Notes: generated from the sequence alone by a model not told the origin. 64,000 nt of DNA from Streptomyces sp. NBC_00708 (GCA_036226585.1 CP108997.1:2542001-2606000), one strand, 5' to 3'; shown: positions 1 through 9,755, counted from the first letter of the stretch. Numbers and translations are program-made.

Positions 1-183
1 GGTGACCCAGCCTTCGCCGCTGCCCTTGCGCCAGCGGGGTACGCCTTCGGTGACGGAGGCGGTGCAGAAGACTTTGGTGTCGCCGAAGGAGATGAGTACG
101 GATCCTTCGGCGTGCTTGCTCCATCCGCGTTCGATGGTGACGGGGCGGAGCTGGTCGGGGGTGCGGCCGTCGATACGAGACAT
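1..183 (-). CDS. rph: Ribonuclease PH, N-terminal part (truncated by window edge)
   Basis: Phosphorolytic 3'-to-5' exoribonuclease that trims tRNA 3' ends. Only the first 61 codons are present; the gene runs off the left edge. The translation begins [15 protein letters not shown] and continues through [20 protein letters not shown] and [12 protein letters not shown], the conserved opening of bacterial RNase PH with its RP-x-GYTKHAEGS-like segment. The ATG at 183 gives the standard N-terminus. It lies downstream of nagF on the same strand but is separated from it by a hairpin. Confidence 0.93.
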   Translation of the reverse strand, partial: MSRIDGRTPDQLRPVTIERGWSKHAEGSVLISFGDTKVFCTASVTEGVPRWRKGSGEGWVT

Positions 184-228
184 GGCGCCGAGCCTATCGG
201 GTGGCGGGGGCCTCGATTTCCGGGTGCG

Positions 229-263
229 CCGCAGGCCCCGTCCGGGGTGGGCGGGGCCTGCGG
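229..263 (-). terminator. Hairpin after nagF
   Basis: A perfect 12-bp inverted repeat (229-240 pairs with 252-263) with an 11-nt loop sits between the nagF stop and the rph start. There is no clear T-run, which is common for Streptomyces terminators. It probably separates the PTS gene from rph. Confidence 0.6.
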
Positions 264-281
264 GGCGGGTTCAGGCGGTCG

Positions 282-515
282 TCACATCATGTCTTCGATG
301 TCGGCGGCGATGGGGTCGGCGTCGGTGCCGATGACGACCTGGATCGCGGTGCCCATCTTGACGACGCCGTGGGCGCCGGCGGCCTTGAGCGCGGCTTCGT
401 CGACCTTGCTGGGGTCGACGACCTCGGTGCGCAGGCGCGTGATGCAGCCTTCGACCTCTTCGATGTTCTCGATTCCGCCGAGCCCGGCGACGATCTTCTC
501 AGCCTTGCTGGCCAT
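282..515 (-). CDS. nagF: PTS EIIB component, glucose/N-acetylglucosamine family
   Basis: A free-standing 77-residue EIIB domain. It accepts phosphate from the EIIA (Crr-type) protein on a cysteine and passes it to N-acetylglucosamine entering through the EIIC proteins. The phosphoacceptor Cys24 lies in the family motif EGCITRLR (residues 22-29), followed by KVDEAALKAAGAHGVV, typical of EIIB-Glc domains. The gene is divergent from nagE1 and shares its upstream region. In Streptomyces the GlcNAc PTS is split into NagF (EIIB), NagE2 (EIIC) and general components elsewhere, which fits the arrangement here. Confidence 0.93.
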   Translation of the reverse strand: MASKAEKIVAGLGGIENIEEVEGCITRLRTEVVDPSKVDEAALKAAGAHGVVKMGTAIQVVIGTDADPIAADIEDMM

Positions 516-585
516 GGCCTTCTCCCTGGTTCTTCACGTACATGCGACGGCCCACCCTGGGTCCGTTTCGTCACGGTAACGCACG

Positions 586-596
586 GTTGGACCAAC
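586..596. promoter_or_regulatory. Weak dre-like palindrome upstream of nagF
   Basis: GTTGGaCCAAC is a perfect 11-bp palindrome 70 bp upstream of the nagF start. It shares the GG/CC core of DasR sites but only part of the 16-bp consensus, so DasR binding here is only a possibility. Confidence 0.25.
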
Positions 597-679
597 TTCG
601 CGAGCGAGTGGCCCGGCCATCGCCCATGCTGACGATCACCGGCGGCCTGTCTCGCGAGCGGGCTCCGCACCGTACCTCA

Positions 680-695
680 ACTGGTCTACACCAGT
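680..695. promoter_or_regulatory. DasR operator (dre) upstream of nagE1
   Basis: ACTGGTCTACACCAGT closely matches the 16-bp DasR consensus ACTGGTCTAGACCACT and is nearly palindromic. It lies 44 bp before the nagE1 ATG, where a GntR-family repressor would block transcription. DasR is released by glucosamine-6-phosphate, so induction by GlcNAc is expected. It also lies within the divergent nagF-nagE1 region and may affect both genes. Confidence 0.9.
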
Positions 696-739
696 CTGCA
701 ACGACCGCCAAATACGCGCCGCGTTCCGGGAGGACGCCG

Positions 740-2050
740 ATGAGCTCCAGCAGCGAAGCCATCCCACAGAAGCGGTGGTGGAACGGACTTTTCCAGGGCC
801 TCCAGAAGATGGGGCGCAGCCTCCAGCTGCCGATCGCCGTCCTGCCGGCGGCGGGCATCCTCAACCGGCTGGGCCAGCCGGATGTCTTCGGTGACGACGG
901 CCTGGGCTGGAACAACGTCGCCAAGGTGTTCGCGGCGGCCGGTGGCGCCCTGCTGGACTCGGGGCTGGGACTCCCGCTGCTGTTCTGTGTCGGTGTGGCG
1001 ATCGGCATGGCGCGCAAGGCGGACGGTTCGACCGCGCTCGCCGCGGTGACCGGTTTCCTCGTGTACTACGCGGTGCTGCACGCGTTCCCGGTGGACTGCG
1101 ACGAGGGTTCGACCTTCACCCCGGGCGGCGTCTGGTTCGGTACGTGTGTCGACAAGGACGCCACGGTGACGCCGGCGGCGTACCAGAACCCCGGGGTGTT
1201 CGGCGGCATCGTGATGGGTCTGATGTCGGCCTGGTTCTGGCAGCGGTTCCACCGCGTCAAGCTGGTGGACTGGCTGGGCTTCTTCAACGGCCGGCGGCTC
1301 GTCCCGATCATCATGGCGTTCGTCGGTCTGCTCTTCGCGGCGCTGTGCGCGTGGGTGTGGCAGCCGGTCGGTGACGGTCTGACGAGCTTCTCGAAGTGGC
1401 TGGTGGACCTGGACTGGGCGGGTTCGGGCATCTTCGGTGTCGCCAACCGCGCGCTGCTGGTCATCGGCCTGCACCAGTTCCTGAACACCTTCGTCTGGTT
1501 CCAGTTCGGTGACTACACGAAGCCGGACGGCACGGTCGTGCACGGTGACATCAACCGGTTCCTGGCGGGCGACCCGACGGCCGGCCAGTTCACCACGGGC
1601 TTCTTCCCGATCATGATGTTCGCCCTGCCGGCGGCGGCCCTGGCCATCTACCACTGCGCCAAGCCGCACCGGCGGAAGGCGGTCGGCGGCATGATGGTCT
1701 CGGTCGGGCTGACGTCGTTCGTGACGGGCATCACGGAGCCGATCGAGTACTCGTTCCTCTTCGTCGCGCCCCTGCTGTACGCGATCCACGCGGTGCTCAC
1801 CGGTGTGTCGATGGCGGTGACATGGGCGCTCGGGACGAAGGACGGCTTCAGCTTCTCGGCGGGTCTGATCGACTACGTCATCAACTGGAGTCTGGCGACG
1901 AAACCCTGGCTGATCATCCCGATCGGGCTGGCGTTCGCCGCCGTGTATTACGTGATCTTCCGGTTCGCGATCACCAAGTTCAACCTCCAGACGCCGGGCC
2001 GCGAGCCCGACGAGGTGGAGGAGGAGATCGAGAAGAACCTCACGAAGTAG
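740..2050 (+). CDS. nagE1: PTS EIIC permease, N-acetylglucosamine type (first copy)
   Basis: Membrane component of a sugar phosphotransferase system, 436 residues, EIIC-Glc family. Hallmarks are QLPIAVLPAAGIL near the N-terminus, GRRLVPIIMAF in the middle and the sugar-site loop GITEPIEY around residue 335, with about ten hydrophobic segments. The ATG at 740 is preceded by AGGA, and the upstream reading frame lacks homology to the family. It is strongly similar along its whole length to the next gene, so the pair arose by duplication. This copy has a longer extracytoplasmic insert with two cysteines (VDCDEGSTF and GTCVDKD, about residues 118-138). In S. coelicolor NagE2 is the main GlcNAc permease and the role of NagE1 is less clear (from memory). 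Confidence 0.9.
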   Translation: MSSSSEAIPQKRWWNGLFQGLQKMGRSLQLPIAVLPAAGILNRLGQPDVFGDDGLGWNNVAKVFAAAGGALLDSGLGLPLLFCVGVAIGMARKADGSTALAAVTGFLVYYAVLHAFPVDCDEGSTFTPGGVWFGTCVDKDATVTPAAYQNPGVFGGIVMGLMSAWFWQRFHRVKLVDWLGFFNGRRLVPIIMAFVGLLFAALCAWVWQPVGDGLTSFSKWLVDLDWAGSGIFGVANRALLVIGLHQFLNTFVWFQFGDYTKPDGTVVHGDINRFLAGDPTAGQFTTGFFPIMMFALPAAALAIYHCAKPHRRKAVGGMMVSVGLTSFVTGITEPIEYSFLFVAPLLYAIHAVLTGVSMAVTWALGTKDGFSFSAGLIDYVINWSLATKPWLIIPIGLAFAAVYYVIFRFAITKFNLQTPGREPDEVEEEIEKNLTK

Positions 2051-2084
2051 GCTTTATGCAAGGTCACTGACCTTGTGAGCGCGG

Positions 2085-2112
2085 CCCCCGGACCCTGCGG
2101 TCCGGGGGTTTT
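2085..2112 (+). terminator. Rho-independent terminator after nagE1
   Basis: A 10-bp perfect GC-rich stem (2085-2094 with 2099-2108) closed by a CTGC tetraloop and followed by TTTT. It isolates nagE1 from nagE2. Confidence 0.85.
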
Positions 2113-2194
2113 CGCATGTCACGGTCCGTATGCGGTGGCTGCTGCGAAGTAGTCGCAAATTGCAGGTTCCTTATCTAACCCTCACCGTGCTACA

Positions 2195-2227
2195 ACTGGT
2201 CTACACCACTCAGTGGTCCAGACCACG
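2195..2227. promoter_or_regulatory. Two tandem DasR operators (dre) upstream of nagE2
   Basis: ACTGGTCTACACCACT (2195-2210) and AGTGGTCCAGACCACG (2212-2227) both match the DasR consensus and are separated by one base. Their centres are 17 bp apart, close to 1.6 helical turns. The pair starts 119 bp upstream of the nagE2 ATG. Strong, possibly cooperative repression of the GlcNAc permease is expected in the absence of glucosamine-6-phosphate. Confidence 0.92.
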
Positions 2228-2313
2228 TGAAGCTTCGCGCCTCACGTTTCTCGAGTCGTCGCCCACCCAAAACCCCCTGTCCCCGGCGGCGCCTTGCTTA
2301 CTGGAGGAAGTTG

Positions 2314-3576
2314 ATGAGTACGGCCACCGCTACGGCGGCCCCCGCGAAGAAGCGGGGCTCCGGCCTGTTCCAGGGCCTGCAGAAGGTGGGTCGCAGCCTG
2401 CAGCTGCCGATCGCGGTGCTGCCGGCGGCGGGCATCCTGCTCCGCCTCGGCCAGGACGACGTGTTCGGCCCCGACGGCCTCGGCTGGGGCAAGGTCGCCA
2501 CGGTCTTCGCGACCGCCGGTGACGCGGTCTTCGCCAACCTGCCGCTGCTGTTCTGCGTGGGCATCGCGATCGGCTTCGCCAAGAAGGCCGACGGCTCCAC
2601 CGCGCTCGCCGCCCTGGTCGGCTTCCTGGTCTACAAGAACGTGCTGACCGCGTTCCCGATCTCCGACGCCGTGGTCAACACGACGGCCAACAAGGGTGTC
2701 GACGTCGCCGCGACGTACAACGACCCCAAGGTCTTCGGCGGCATCATCATGGGCCTCCTCGCCGCCGTCATATGGCAGCGCTTCCACCGCACCAAGCTGG
2801 TGGACTGGCTCGGCTTCTTCAACGGCCGCCGGCTCGTCCCGATCATCATGGCCTTCGTCGGCACCATCATGGGTGTCTTCTTCGGTCTGGTCTGGGAGCC
2901 GATCGGTGACCTCATCACCAACTTCGGCGAGTGGATGACCGGCCTGGGCGCTGTCGGCGCCGGCATCTTCGGTGTCGTCAACCGTGCTCTGCTTCCGGTG
3001 GGCATGCACCAGTTCGTGAACACGGTGGCCTGGCAGGAGATCGGTTCCTTCAAGGACTCCGCGGGCGGCATGTGGCACGGCGACCTGCCGCGCTTCTTCC
3101 ACGGTGACCCCACCGCGGGTCAGTTCATGTCCGGCTTCTTCCCGATCATGATGTTCGCGCTGCCCGCCGCCGCTCTGGCGATCACGCACTGCGCCCGCCC
3201 CGAGCGCCGCAAGGCCGTCGGCGGCATGATGATGTCGCTCGCGCTGACCTCCTTCGTCACCGGCATCACGGAGCCGATCGAGTTCGCGTTCATGTTCATC
3301 GCGCCGCTGCTGTACGTGATCCACGCCGTGCTGACCGCCGTCTCGATGGCCGTGACCTGGGGTCTCGGTGTCCACCACGGCTTCAGCTTCTCCGCCGGTG
3401 CGATCGACTACTTCCTGAACTGGAACCTGGCGACCAAGCCCTGGATGATCATCCCGATCGGTCTGGTCTTCGCGGTGATCTACTACGTGGTCTTCCGCTT
3501 CGCCATCACCAAGTTCAACCTCACCACCCCGGGCCGTGAGCCCGAGGAGGAGGTCGAGGACCTGACCAAGGCGTAA
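2314..3576 (+). CDS. nagE2: PTS EIIC permease for N-acetylglucosamine
   Basis: Membrane permease of the GlcNAc PTS, 420 residues, working with NagF (EIIB) and the general EIIA/HPr/EI proteins. It has the same EIIC-Glc signatures as the preceding gene: QLPIAVLPAAGILLRLG, FFNGRRLVPIIMAF and GITEPIEFAFMFIAPLL. The ATG at 2314 has GGAGGAAG six to thirteen bases upstream, a strong ribosome site; a longer upstream reading frame is rejected for that reason. Two dre boxes upstream place it in the DasR regulon. A bidirectional hairpin follows the stop codon. Confidence 0.93.
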   Translation: MSTATATAAPAKKRGSGLFQGLQKVGRSLQLPIAVLPAAGILLRLGQDDVFGPDGLGWGKVATVFATAGDAVFANLPLLFCVGIAIGFAKKADGSTALAALVGFLVYKNVLTAFPISDAVVNTTANKGVDVAATYNDPKVFGGIIMGLLAAVIWQRFHRTKLVDWLGFFNGRRLVPIIMAFVGTIMGVFFGLVWEPIGDLITNFGEWMTGLGAVGAGIFGVVNRALLPVGMHQFVNTVAWQEIGSFKDSAGGMWHGDLPRFFHGDPTAGQFMSGFFPIMMFALPAAALAITHCARPERRKAVGGMMMSLALTSFVTGITEPIEFAFMFIAPLLYVIHAVLTAVSMAVTWGLGVHHGFSFSAGAIDYFLNWNLATKPWMIIPIGLVFAVIYYVVFRFAITKFNLTTPGREPEEEVEDLTKA

Positions 3577-3600
3577 GCCCGGTCGGCTCCCCACACGCTC

Positions 3601-3636
3601 GAAGCCCTCACCTTCCCGGCGGAAGGTGAGGGCTTC
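3601..3636. terminator. Bidirectional terminator between nagE2 and the MBL gene
   Basis: A perfect 16-bp inverted repeat (3601-3616 with 3621-3636) with a CGGC loop lies in the 84-bp gap between two convergent genes. Confidence 0.85.
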
Positions 3637-3660
3637 GTCGTACGCCTACGGGCGGACCGC

Positions 3661-4413
3661 TCAGAGTTGGTACACCGCGCCCGGCGCCGCGAGTTCCGTC
3701 GGGCCGGTGAAGACCTCGCGGGCATCGGTGAGGTTCTGCTCGGCGTCGGTCCACGGCGGGATGTGCGTGAGCACGAGGCGTCCGACGCCCGCTCGGGCGG
3801 CCAGCTCGCCGGCCTCGCGGCCGTTGAGGTGGAGGTCCGGGATGTCCTCCTTGCCGTGCACGAACGACGCCTCGCAGAGGAAGAGGTCCGTGCCCTCGGC
3901 CAGCTCGTCCAGGGCCTCGCAGGTGCCGGTGTCCCCGGAGTACGTGAGCGAGGAGCCGCCGTGCTCGATGCGGATGCCGAAGGTGTCGACGGGGTGGCAG
4001 AGCTTCTCCGTACGCACCGAGAAGGGGCCGATCTCGAACCAGCCCGGCTTCAGGGTGTGGAAGTCGAAGACCTCGCTCATCGCGTGCTCGGACGGGGTGT
4101 CGGCGTGTGCGGTGGTGAGCCGCTGCTCCGTGCCGTCGGGGCCGTAGACCGGGATGCGGGCGGGGCGGTCGCCGCCGTGCGGGTAGTACCGGACGACGAA
4201 GTACGCGCACATGTCGATGCAGTGGTCGGCGTGCAGGTGGCTGAGGAAGATGGCGTCGAGGTCGTAGAGACCTACATGGCGCTGCAGCTCGCCGAGGGCG
4301 CCGTTGCCCATGTCGAGGAGCAGCCGGAAGCCGTCGGCCTCTACGAGGTAGCTCGAGCATGCCGATCCCGCGGAGGGGAAGGAGCCGGAGCAGCCGACGA
4401 CGGTGAGCTTCAT
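3661..4413 (-). CDS. Metallo-beta-lactamase-fold hydrolase
   Basis: 250-residue protein of the MBL/RNase Z-like superfamily. The metal-binding motif is HLHADH (His59, His61, Asp63, His64), followed by YSGDTGTCEAL (third ligand region) and LTHIPPW near the C-terminus. The N-terminus MKLTVVGCSGSFP matches small actinobacterial RNase Z-like or phosphodiesterase-like MBL proteins, and the ATG at 4413 gives this conserved start. The substrate cannot be told from sequence; cyclic nucleotides or tRNA precursors are typical for close families. It is monocistronic and convergent with nagE2. Confidence 0.82.
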   Translation of the reverse strand: MKLTVVGCSGSFPSAGSACSSYLVEADGFRLLLDMGNGALGELQRHVGLYDLDAIFLSHLHADHCIDMCAYFVVRYYPHGGDRPARIPVYGPDGTEQRLTTAHADTPSEHAMSEVFDFHTLKPGWFEIGPFSVRTEKLCHPVDTFGIRIEHGGSSLTYSGDTGTCEALDELAEGTDLFLCEASFVHGKEDIPDLHLNGREAGELAARAGVGRLVLTHIPPWTDAEQNLTDAREVFTGPTELAAPGAVYQL

Positions 4414-4584
4414 GGAGCGTGAACCTCCGAGACGTGGGAACGGGGAGGGTTCGTGCGGTTCTCGCGGTGCGGTTTGTTGAGCGTAAGGCGCGAAAGAGCG
4501 GGTCGCTCCTTCGGGGCGGGTCGTTGTGGGGGAACTCACCTGTGCTGTCACCGGTTCGGGTGGCGTTCCCCTCCCCGCCCCTTC

Positions 4585-4770
4585 TCGAAACCGGGGCGCT
4601 GCCCCGGACCCCGCGCCTCAAACGCCGGCGGGGCTGGATAGTGCGGCGCGGCCGGATGGTGCGGCGCGAATGACAAAGCCCCCGTTGCCGCGGGTGTGCG
4701 GCAACGGGGGCAAGATCAAGCCCCTGCGGCGATTGAGCAGCGGGGGTTCGGGGGCGGCGCCCCCCGGAAG
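4585..4770. repeat. Streptomyces-type intergenic repeat elements in the MBL-cysM gap
   Basis: The 361-bp gap between two minus-strand genes carries no gene. It holds two segments of the kind scattered through Streptomyces intergenic regions: 4585-4640 (GGGGCGCTGCCCCGGACCCC followed by CTCAAACGCCGGCGGGGCTG) and 4725-4770 (GGGTTCGGGGGCGGCGCCCC). The CTCAAACGCCGG core reappears at 16931-17237 inside a coding region. A true terminator hairpin lies between the two segments. Confidence 0.7.
4678..4711 (-). terminator. Terminator after cysM
   Basis: A perfect 14-bp stem (4678-4691 with 4698-4711) with a GGGTGT loop, followed on the minus strand by TTTGTCA. It is placed 64 bp after the cysM stop. 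Confidence 0.8.
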
Positions 4771-4774
4771 CGGG

Positions 4775-6255
<1,481 letters not shown>

Positions 6256-6261
6256 GCGGTC

Positions 6262-6267
6262 ATCGTA
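6262..6267 (-). promoter_or_regulatory. -10-like element of the leader-cysO-cysM transcript
   Basis: TACGAT on the minus strand ends seven bases before the leader ATG. The expected transcription start would coincide with the start codon. The -35 region is weak. A palindrome (GATTCCCGGCCGGGGATTC, 6270-6288) overlaps the -35 position and could be an operator. Confidence 0.4.
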
Positions 6268-6378
6268 TCGATTCCCGGCCGGGGATTCGGAGTGTGATCT
6301 CACCTGGTGGATGCCCGGCGTTCGCTGGGTGGACAGGGCCGGGCGCGGCGGCCCTGTCCCGGCCCTGGCGGGAGGCGG

Positions 6379-6810
6379 TCAGCCGGCCGGGTACGCCGCG
6401 ACGACCGCCACCTCCTCCTCGGTGATCTCGCCGTCCACGATCTGGTACGAGCGGAACTGGAAGGGGCCGGCGTCGTCGGTGTCCGCGGTGGAGACGAGGA
6501 CGTAGTGGGCGCCGGGCTCGTTGGCGTAGGTGACGTCGGTGCGCGAGGGGTAGGCCTCGGTCGCCGTGTGGGAGTGGTAGACGATCACGGGCTCCTCGTC
6601 GCGGTCGTCCATCTCGCGGTAGAGCTTGAGGAGGTCCGACGAGTCGAACTCGTAGAAGGTGGGCGAGCGCGCGGCGTTGAGCATGGGGATGAAGCGCTCG
6701 GGGCGGCCGCTGCCGGCGGGTCCGGCGACGACGCCGCACGCCTCGTCGGGGTGGTCGGCGCGGGCGTGCGCGACGATCTGGTCGTACAGCGTCTGGGTGA
6801 TGGTCAGCAT
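6379..6810 (-). CDS. mec: JAMM/MPN+ metalloprotease (Mec-like) for sulfur-carrier processing
   Basis: 143-residue zinc metalloprotease of the JAB/MPN family. The JAMM motif is complete: Glu23 in DEACG, His79 and His81 in HSHTATEAYPSRTD, and Asp92. In mycobacteria Mec releases cysteine from the CysO-cysteine adduct; in the QbsD/QbsE system a related JAMM protein trims residues after the carrier diglycine. Here it lies just upstream of leader-cysO-cysM on the same strand, so it may do one or both jobs. The ATG at 6810 gives the usual compact length. Confidence 0.87.
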   Translation of the reverse strand: MLTITQTLYDQIVAHARADHPDEACGVVAGPAGSGRPERFIPMLNAARSPTFYEFDSSDLLKLYREMDDRDEEPVIVYHSHTATEAYPSRTDVTYANEPGAHYVLVSTADTDDAGPFQFRSYQIVDGEITEEEVAVVAAYPAG

Positions 6811-6829
6811 GGCGCCCAGGATAGGACGA

Positions 6830-6868
6830 CGGGCCCCCGCGTACCGAGGAGTGGTACGCGGGGGCCCG
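6830..6868 (-). terminator. Terminator after the amino-acid permease
   Basis: A perfect 16-bp inverted repeat (6830-6845 with 6853-6868) with a 7-nt loop, 34 bp beyond the permease stop and 20 bp before the mec start. Confidence 0.8.
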
Positions 6869-6902
6869 TATCGTGGAACGCCGCTGGTGGGGGGCGTACG
6901 CC

Positions 6903-8351
6903 TCAGCGCTTGACGCGTTCCGCGAAGGCCTTGCCCTCGGGGTTCCTGGACTTCAGGACCAGGTAGGAGACGCCGAGGAGCAGGGCCCAGAGCGGGGCGC
7001 AGTACAGCGAGATCCTGGTGTCCTTGTCGATGCCCATCATCACGATCACCACGGAGATGAAGGCGAGTGCGAAGCCGCTGGTGTACGGGGCTCCGGGGGC
7101 CCGGAAGGAGGACTGCGGGAGGAGTCCGCGGTCGGCCAGGCGGCGGTAGCGGATCTGGCTGACGAGGATCATGATCCAGGCCCACATGCCGGAGATGGTG
7201 GCGAAGGAGACGACGTAGGTGAAGGCGTCGCCGGGCCACTGGTAGTTGATCCACACGCCGACGAGCATGAGCGCCGCGGAGAACGTGGTGCCGATGAGCG
7301 GGGTGCCGGTCCGGGTGAGCCGGGTGAAGAACTTCGGGCCCTGGCCGTTGAGCGCGAGGTCGCGCAGCATGCGGCCGGTGGAGTACATGCCGGAGTTGCA
7401 GGAGGAGAGCGCGGCGGTCAGGACGACGAAGTTGACGATGCCGGCGCCGACGCCGAGGCCCATCTTCTTGAAGGCTTCGACGAACGGGGAGACGCCGGGC
7501 GAGAACTCGGTCCAGGGCACCACCGAGAGGATCATGATCAGGGCGCCGACGTAGAAGACGGCGATGCGCCAGGGCACGGTGTTGATGGCCTTGGGCAGGA
7601 CGGTCTTCGGGTCCTTGGACTCACCGGCGGTGACGCCGACGAGTTCGACGGCGAGGAAGGCGAACATCACGATCTGCAGGGTCATCAGGGTGCCCTTGAT
7701 GCCGTGCGGGAAGAAGCCGCCGTCGGACCACAGGTGGGTGACGCTCGCGGTGTCCCCGGCGTCGGAGAAGCCGAGGGTGAGGATTCCGGCGCAGATGAGG
7801 ATCATGCCGACGATGGCGGTGACCTTGACCATCGAGAACCAGAACTCCAGCTCTCCGAAGAGTTTCACGGAGATGAGGTTCACGCCGTAGAGAATGACCG
7901 TGAAGATCAGGGCCGAGACCCATTGCGGAATGGAGAACCAGAAGGTCATGTACTGGGCGGCGGCGGTGACTTCGGTGATTCCGGTGACGACCCAGAACAG
8001 CCAGTACGTCCAGCCGGTGACGAAGCCCGCGAAGGGGCCGATGAATTCGCGCGCGTACTCCGAGAAGGAGCCCGAGACCGGGCGGTACATGAGGAGTTCG
8101 CCCAGGGCGCGCATGATGAAGAAGATGACCAGGCCCGCGACGGCGTAGGCCAGGATGAGGCTGGGTCCGGCCTTGGCGATGGCCTTGCCGGCGCCGAGGA
8201 AGAGCCCGGTGCCGATGGCTCCGCCGATCGCGATCATCTGGATCTGGCGGGCGCCGAGTGCTCGCTGGTACCCCTCGGCGGAGGTGGTGGCATCCGCGGC
8301 TGCGGCGTGCGGGCCGTTCTGCCCTTTGTCGTCGATCTGCGCCGATGTCAT
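6903..8351 (-). CDS. APC-family amino-acid permease
   Basis: 482-residue integral membrane transporter of the amino-acid/polyamine/organocation family (AAT subfamily). The conserved first helix reads QMIAIGGAIGTGLFLGAG, followed by GELLMYRPVSGSFSEYA in the helix 2-3 region; about twelve hydrophobic segments are visible. The ATG at 8351 has GGAGAAAGG upstream and gives the expected roughly 45-residue polar N-terminus. AnsP, CycA and GabP relatives share these motifs, so the substrate is not assigned. It is transcribed alone, with hairpins on both sides. Confidence 0.87.
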   Translation of the reverse strand: MTSAQIDDKGQNGPHAAAADATTSAEGYQRALGARQIQMIAIGGAIGTGLFLGAGKAIAKAGPSLILAYAVAGLVIFFIMRALGELLMYRPVSGSFSEYAREFIGPFAGFVTGWTYWLFWVVTGITEVTAAAQYMTFWFSIPQWVSALIFTVILYGVNLISVKLFGELEFWFSMVKVTAIVGMILICAGILTLGFSDAGDTASVTHLWSDGGFFPHGIKGTLMTLQIVMFAFLAVELVGVTAGESKDPKTVLPKAINTVPWRIAVFYVGALIMILSVVPWTEFSPGVSPFVEAFKKMGLGVGAGIVNFVVLTAALSSCNSGMYSTGRMLRDLALNGQGPKFFTRLTRTGTPLIGTTFSAALMLVGVWINYQWPGDAFTYVVSFATISGMWAWIMILVSQIRYRRLADRGLLPQSSFRAPGAPYTSGFALAFISVVIVMMGIDKDTRISLYCAPLWALLLGVSYLVLKSRNPEGKAFAERVKR

Positions 8352-8667
8352 GTGGTTGCGCCTTTCTCCACGCCGATCCGCGCCTTTCGGCCGCGGATCA
8401 GGTCCTGATCCCCCCGGATACGTTGGAGTGCCGCCGGTGGTTACCGGCTGATAGCGCCTACCCGGGAACATGGGTGGCGTTCCCGGGTGGTCGTGAAGAT
8501 TTATCACGGGCACAACGGTGGCTCGGCGGACGTTTTGTGGCGCACACCACAAGTAAAAGCGGACAAGGCGGAACGGGCGCTGCAAAAAAGACCGTTCAGG
8601 TGACGCGATCGTTATTCGGATTTGAGTGTCCGTTGAGCGAACACCATGACGGTGCGTGCTCTTCGCG
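8352..8667. other. 316-bp gap upstream of the amino-acid permease
   Basis: No gene is visible. The segment is less GC-rich near 8500-8640 and contains a perfect 9-bp inverted repeat, CCCGGGAAC at 8461-8469 and GTTCCCGGG at 8479-8487, about 110 bp before the permease start. This could be an operator or a 5'-UTR hairpin. No obvious terminator for the DUF2017 gene is seen. Confidence 0.5.
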
Positions 8668-9252
8668 TCACGCCATCAGTGTCTCGACCAGGGTTTCCTG
8701 GAGGGCGCCGAGCCAGAGGTAGGCCATGACCATGGGCTTGCGGGGGTCGCTGTCGGGGAGCCGGTAGAGCGAGCCCTCCTCGCCGTCGTCCTCGTCGGAG
8801 ACCTCCAGGCGGGTGCCGATGGTGAGGCGGAGGTCGTTGAGCGAGCCGAGCCAGTTGCGGCACTCGTCGGCGGTGAGCGTGAGCACGGCGGCACTGTCAC
8901 CGGCCGGGGTCAGCGCATCGAGGGTGCGTACGACGACGAGCGCGTCCTCGCGCTTGCGGGTGCGCAGGTCGTTCTCGGTGAACCGGCGGAACTCGGCGGA
9001 GGCGGCGCGCAGTTCGTCGTCCTTGTCGCCGTACGCCTCGGGGAAGAGGCGGGCCAGGGCCGGGTCGGTGGGCGGCTCGCTGGGGCCCTCGGCGAACAGG
9101 GCGGCGAGCGGGTCCTCGCCCTCGGCGGGCTCGTCGCCGGGGCCGATGAGCTCCAGGAGCTGGACGGCGAGGGAGCGCAGGATCGCGATCTCCACCTCGT
9201 CGAGCGCGACGGCCGCGCCGCCGCCGGGGGTGGCCTCGAAGTGGCCGGCCAT
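8668..9252 (-). CDS. DUF2017 family protein
   Basis: 194-residue, acidic, soluble protein of the actinobacterial DUF2017 family. The N-terminus MAGHFEATPGGG and the central FPEAYGDKDDELRAASAEFRRF block are recognisable, as is the C-terminal YLWLGALQETLVETL. It lies just downstream of clpS (86-bp gap, same strand), the usual actinobacterial neighbour, so the two are probably co-expressed. Its biochemical role is unknown. No membrane segment or catalytic motif is visible. Confidence 0.85.
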   Translation of the reverse strand: MAGHFEATPGGGAAVALDEVEIAILRSLAVQLLELIGPGDEPAEGEDPLAALFAEGPSEPPTDPALARLFPEAYGDKDDELRAASAEFRRFTENDLRTRKREDALVVVRTLDALTPAGDSAAVLTLTADECRNWLGSLNDLRLTIGTRLEVSDEDDGEEGSLYRLPDSDPRKPMVMAYLWLGALQETLVETLMA

Positions 9253-9338
9253 GGGTTCTCTCCGATGATGGTCGGGCGGGCGGTGCGGAAGGAGGGGCGT
9301 ACGAAAAGGGCCCCGCAAGGGCCGTGCGGGTGCCGGGG

Positions 9339-9644
9339 CTAGTTGCGGTCCTGGGTGAGGGTGGCCCACAGCCCGTAGCCGTGCATGGCCTGGACGTCGC
9401 GTTCCATCTCCTCGCGGCTGCCGCTGGAGACGACGGCCCGGCCCTTCCGGTGGACGTCGAGCATCAGCTTGTGCGCCTTGTCCTTGGGGTAGCCGAAGTA
9501 GGCCTGGAAGACATAGGTCACATAGCTCATGAGGTTGACCGGGTCGTTGTGGACCAGCGTCACCCAGGGGACGTCGGGCTCGGGGACGACGAGGTGGTCC
9601 TCGGCCGATTCGGGACGTTCGATCTCTGTAGGGGCGACGCTCAC
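9339..9644 (-). CDS. clpS: ClpS adaptor protein
   Basis: 101-residue adaptor that delivers N-end-rule substrates to the ClpC/ClpA unfoldase of the ClpP protease. Core motifs are present: [20 protein letters not shown] (the N-degron pocket with Asn-Asp) and [25 protein letters not shown]. The N-terminal tail is about 25 residues, as in actinobacterial ClpS. The gene is divergent from pncB and co-directional with the DUF2017 gene. Confidence 0.93.
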   Translation of the reverse strand: MSVAPTEIERPESAEDHLVVPEPDVPWVTLVHNDPVNLMSYVTYVFQAYFGYPKDKAHKLMLDVHRKGRAVVSSGSREEMERDVQAMHGYGLWATLTQDRN

Positions 9645-9720
9645 CTACCCCATGCTGCCACTCGTAGCGGCCCGTCGCACAAACGGCCCCCGCGCCGCGC
9701 CACCCCGCGGACCCCCATCT

Positions 9721-9733
9721 CGTCACTTTGACG
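9721..9733. promoter_or_regulatory. Inverted repeat between clpS and pncB
   Basis: CGTCA-CTT-TGACG is a perfect 5-bp inverted repeat 22 bp upstream of the pncB ATG. Its location fits an operator or a -35-overlapping site, but no regulator can be named. Confidence 0.3.
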
Positions 9734-9755
9734 AAATAGGGGTAGCATCCCCGGC

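Noticed and set aside
4453..4673. Short plus-strand frames in the MBL-cysM gap
   Set aside because: They coincide with intergenic repeats and a terminator, with no ribosome site or homology.
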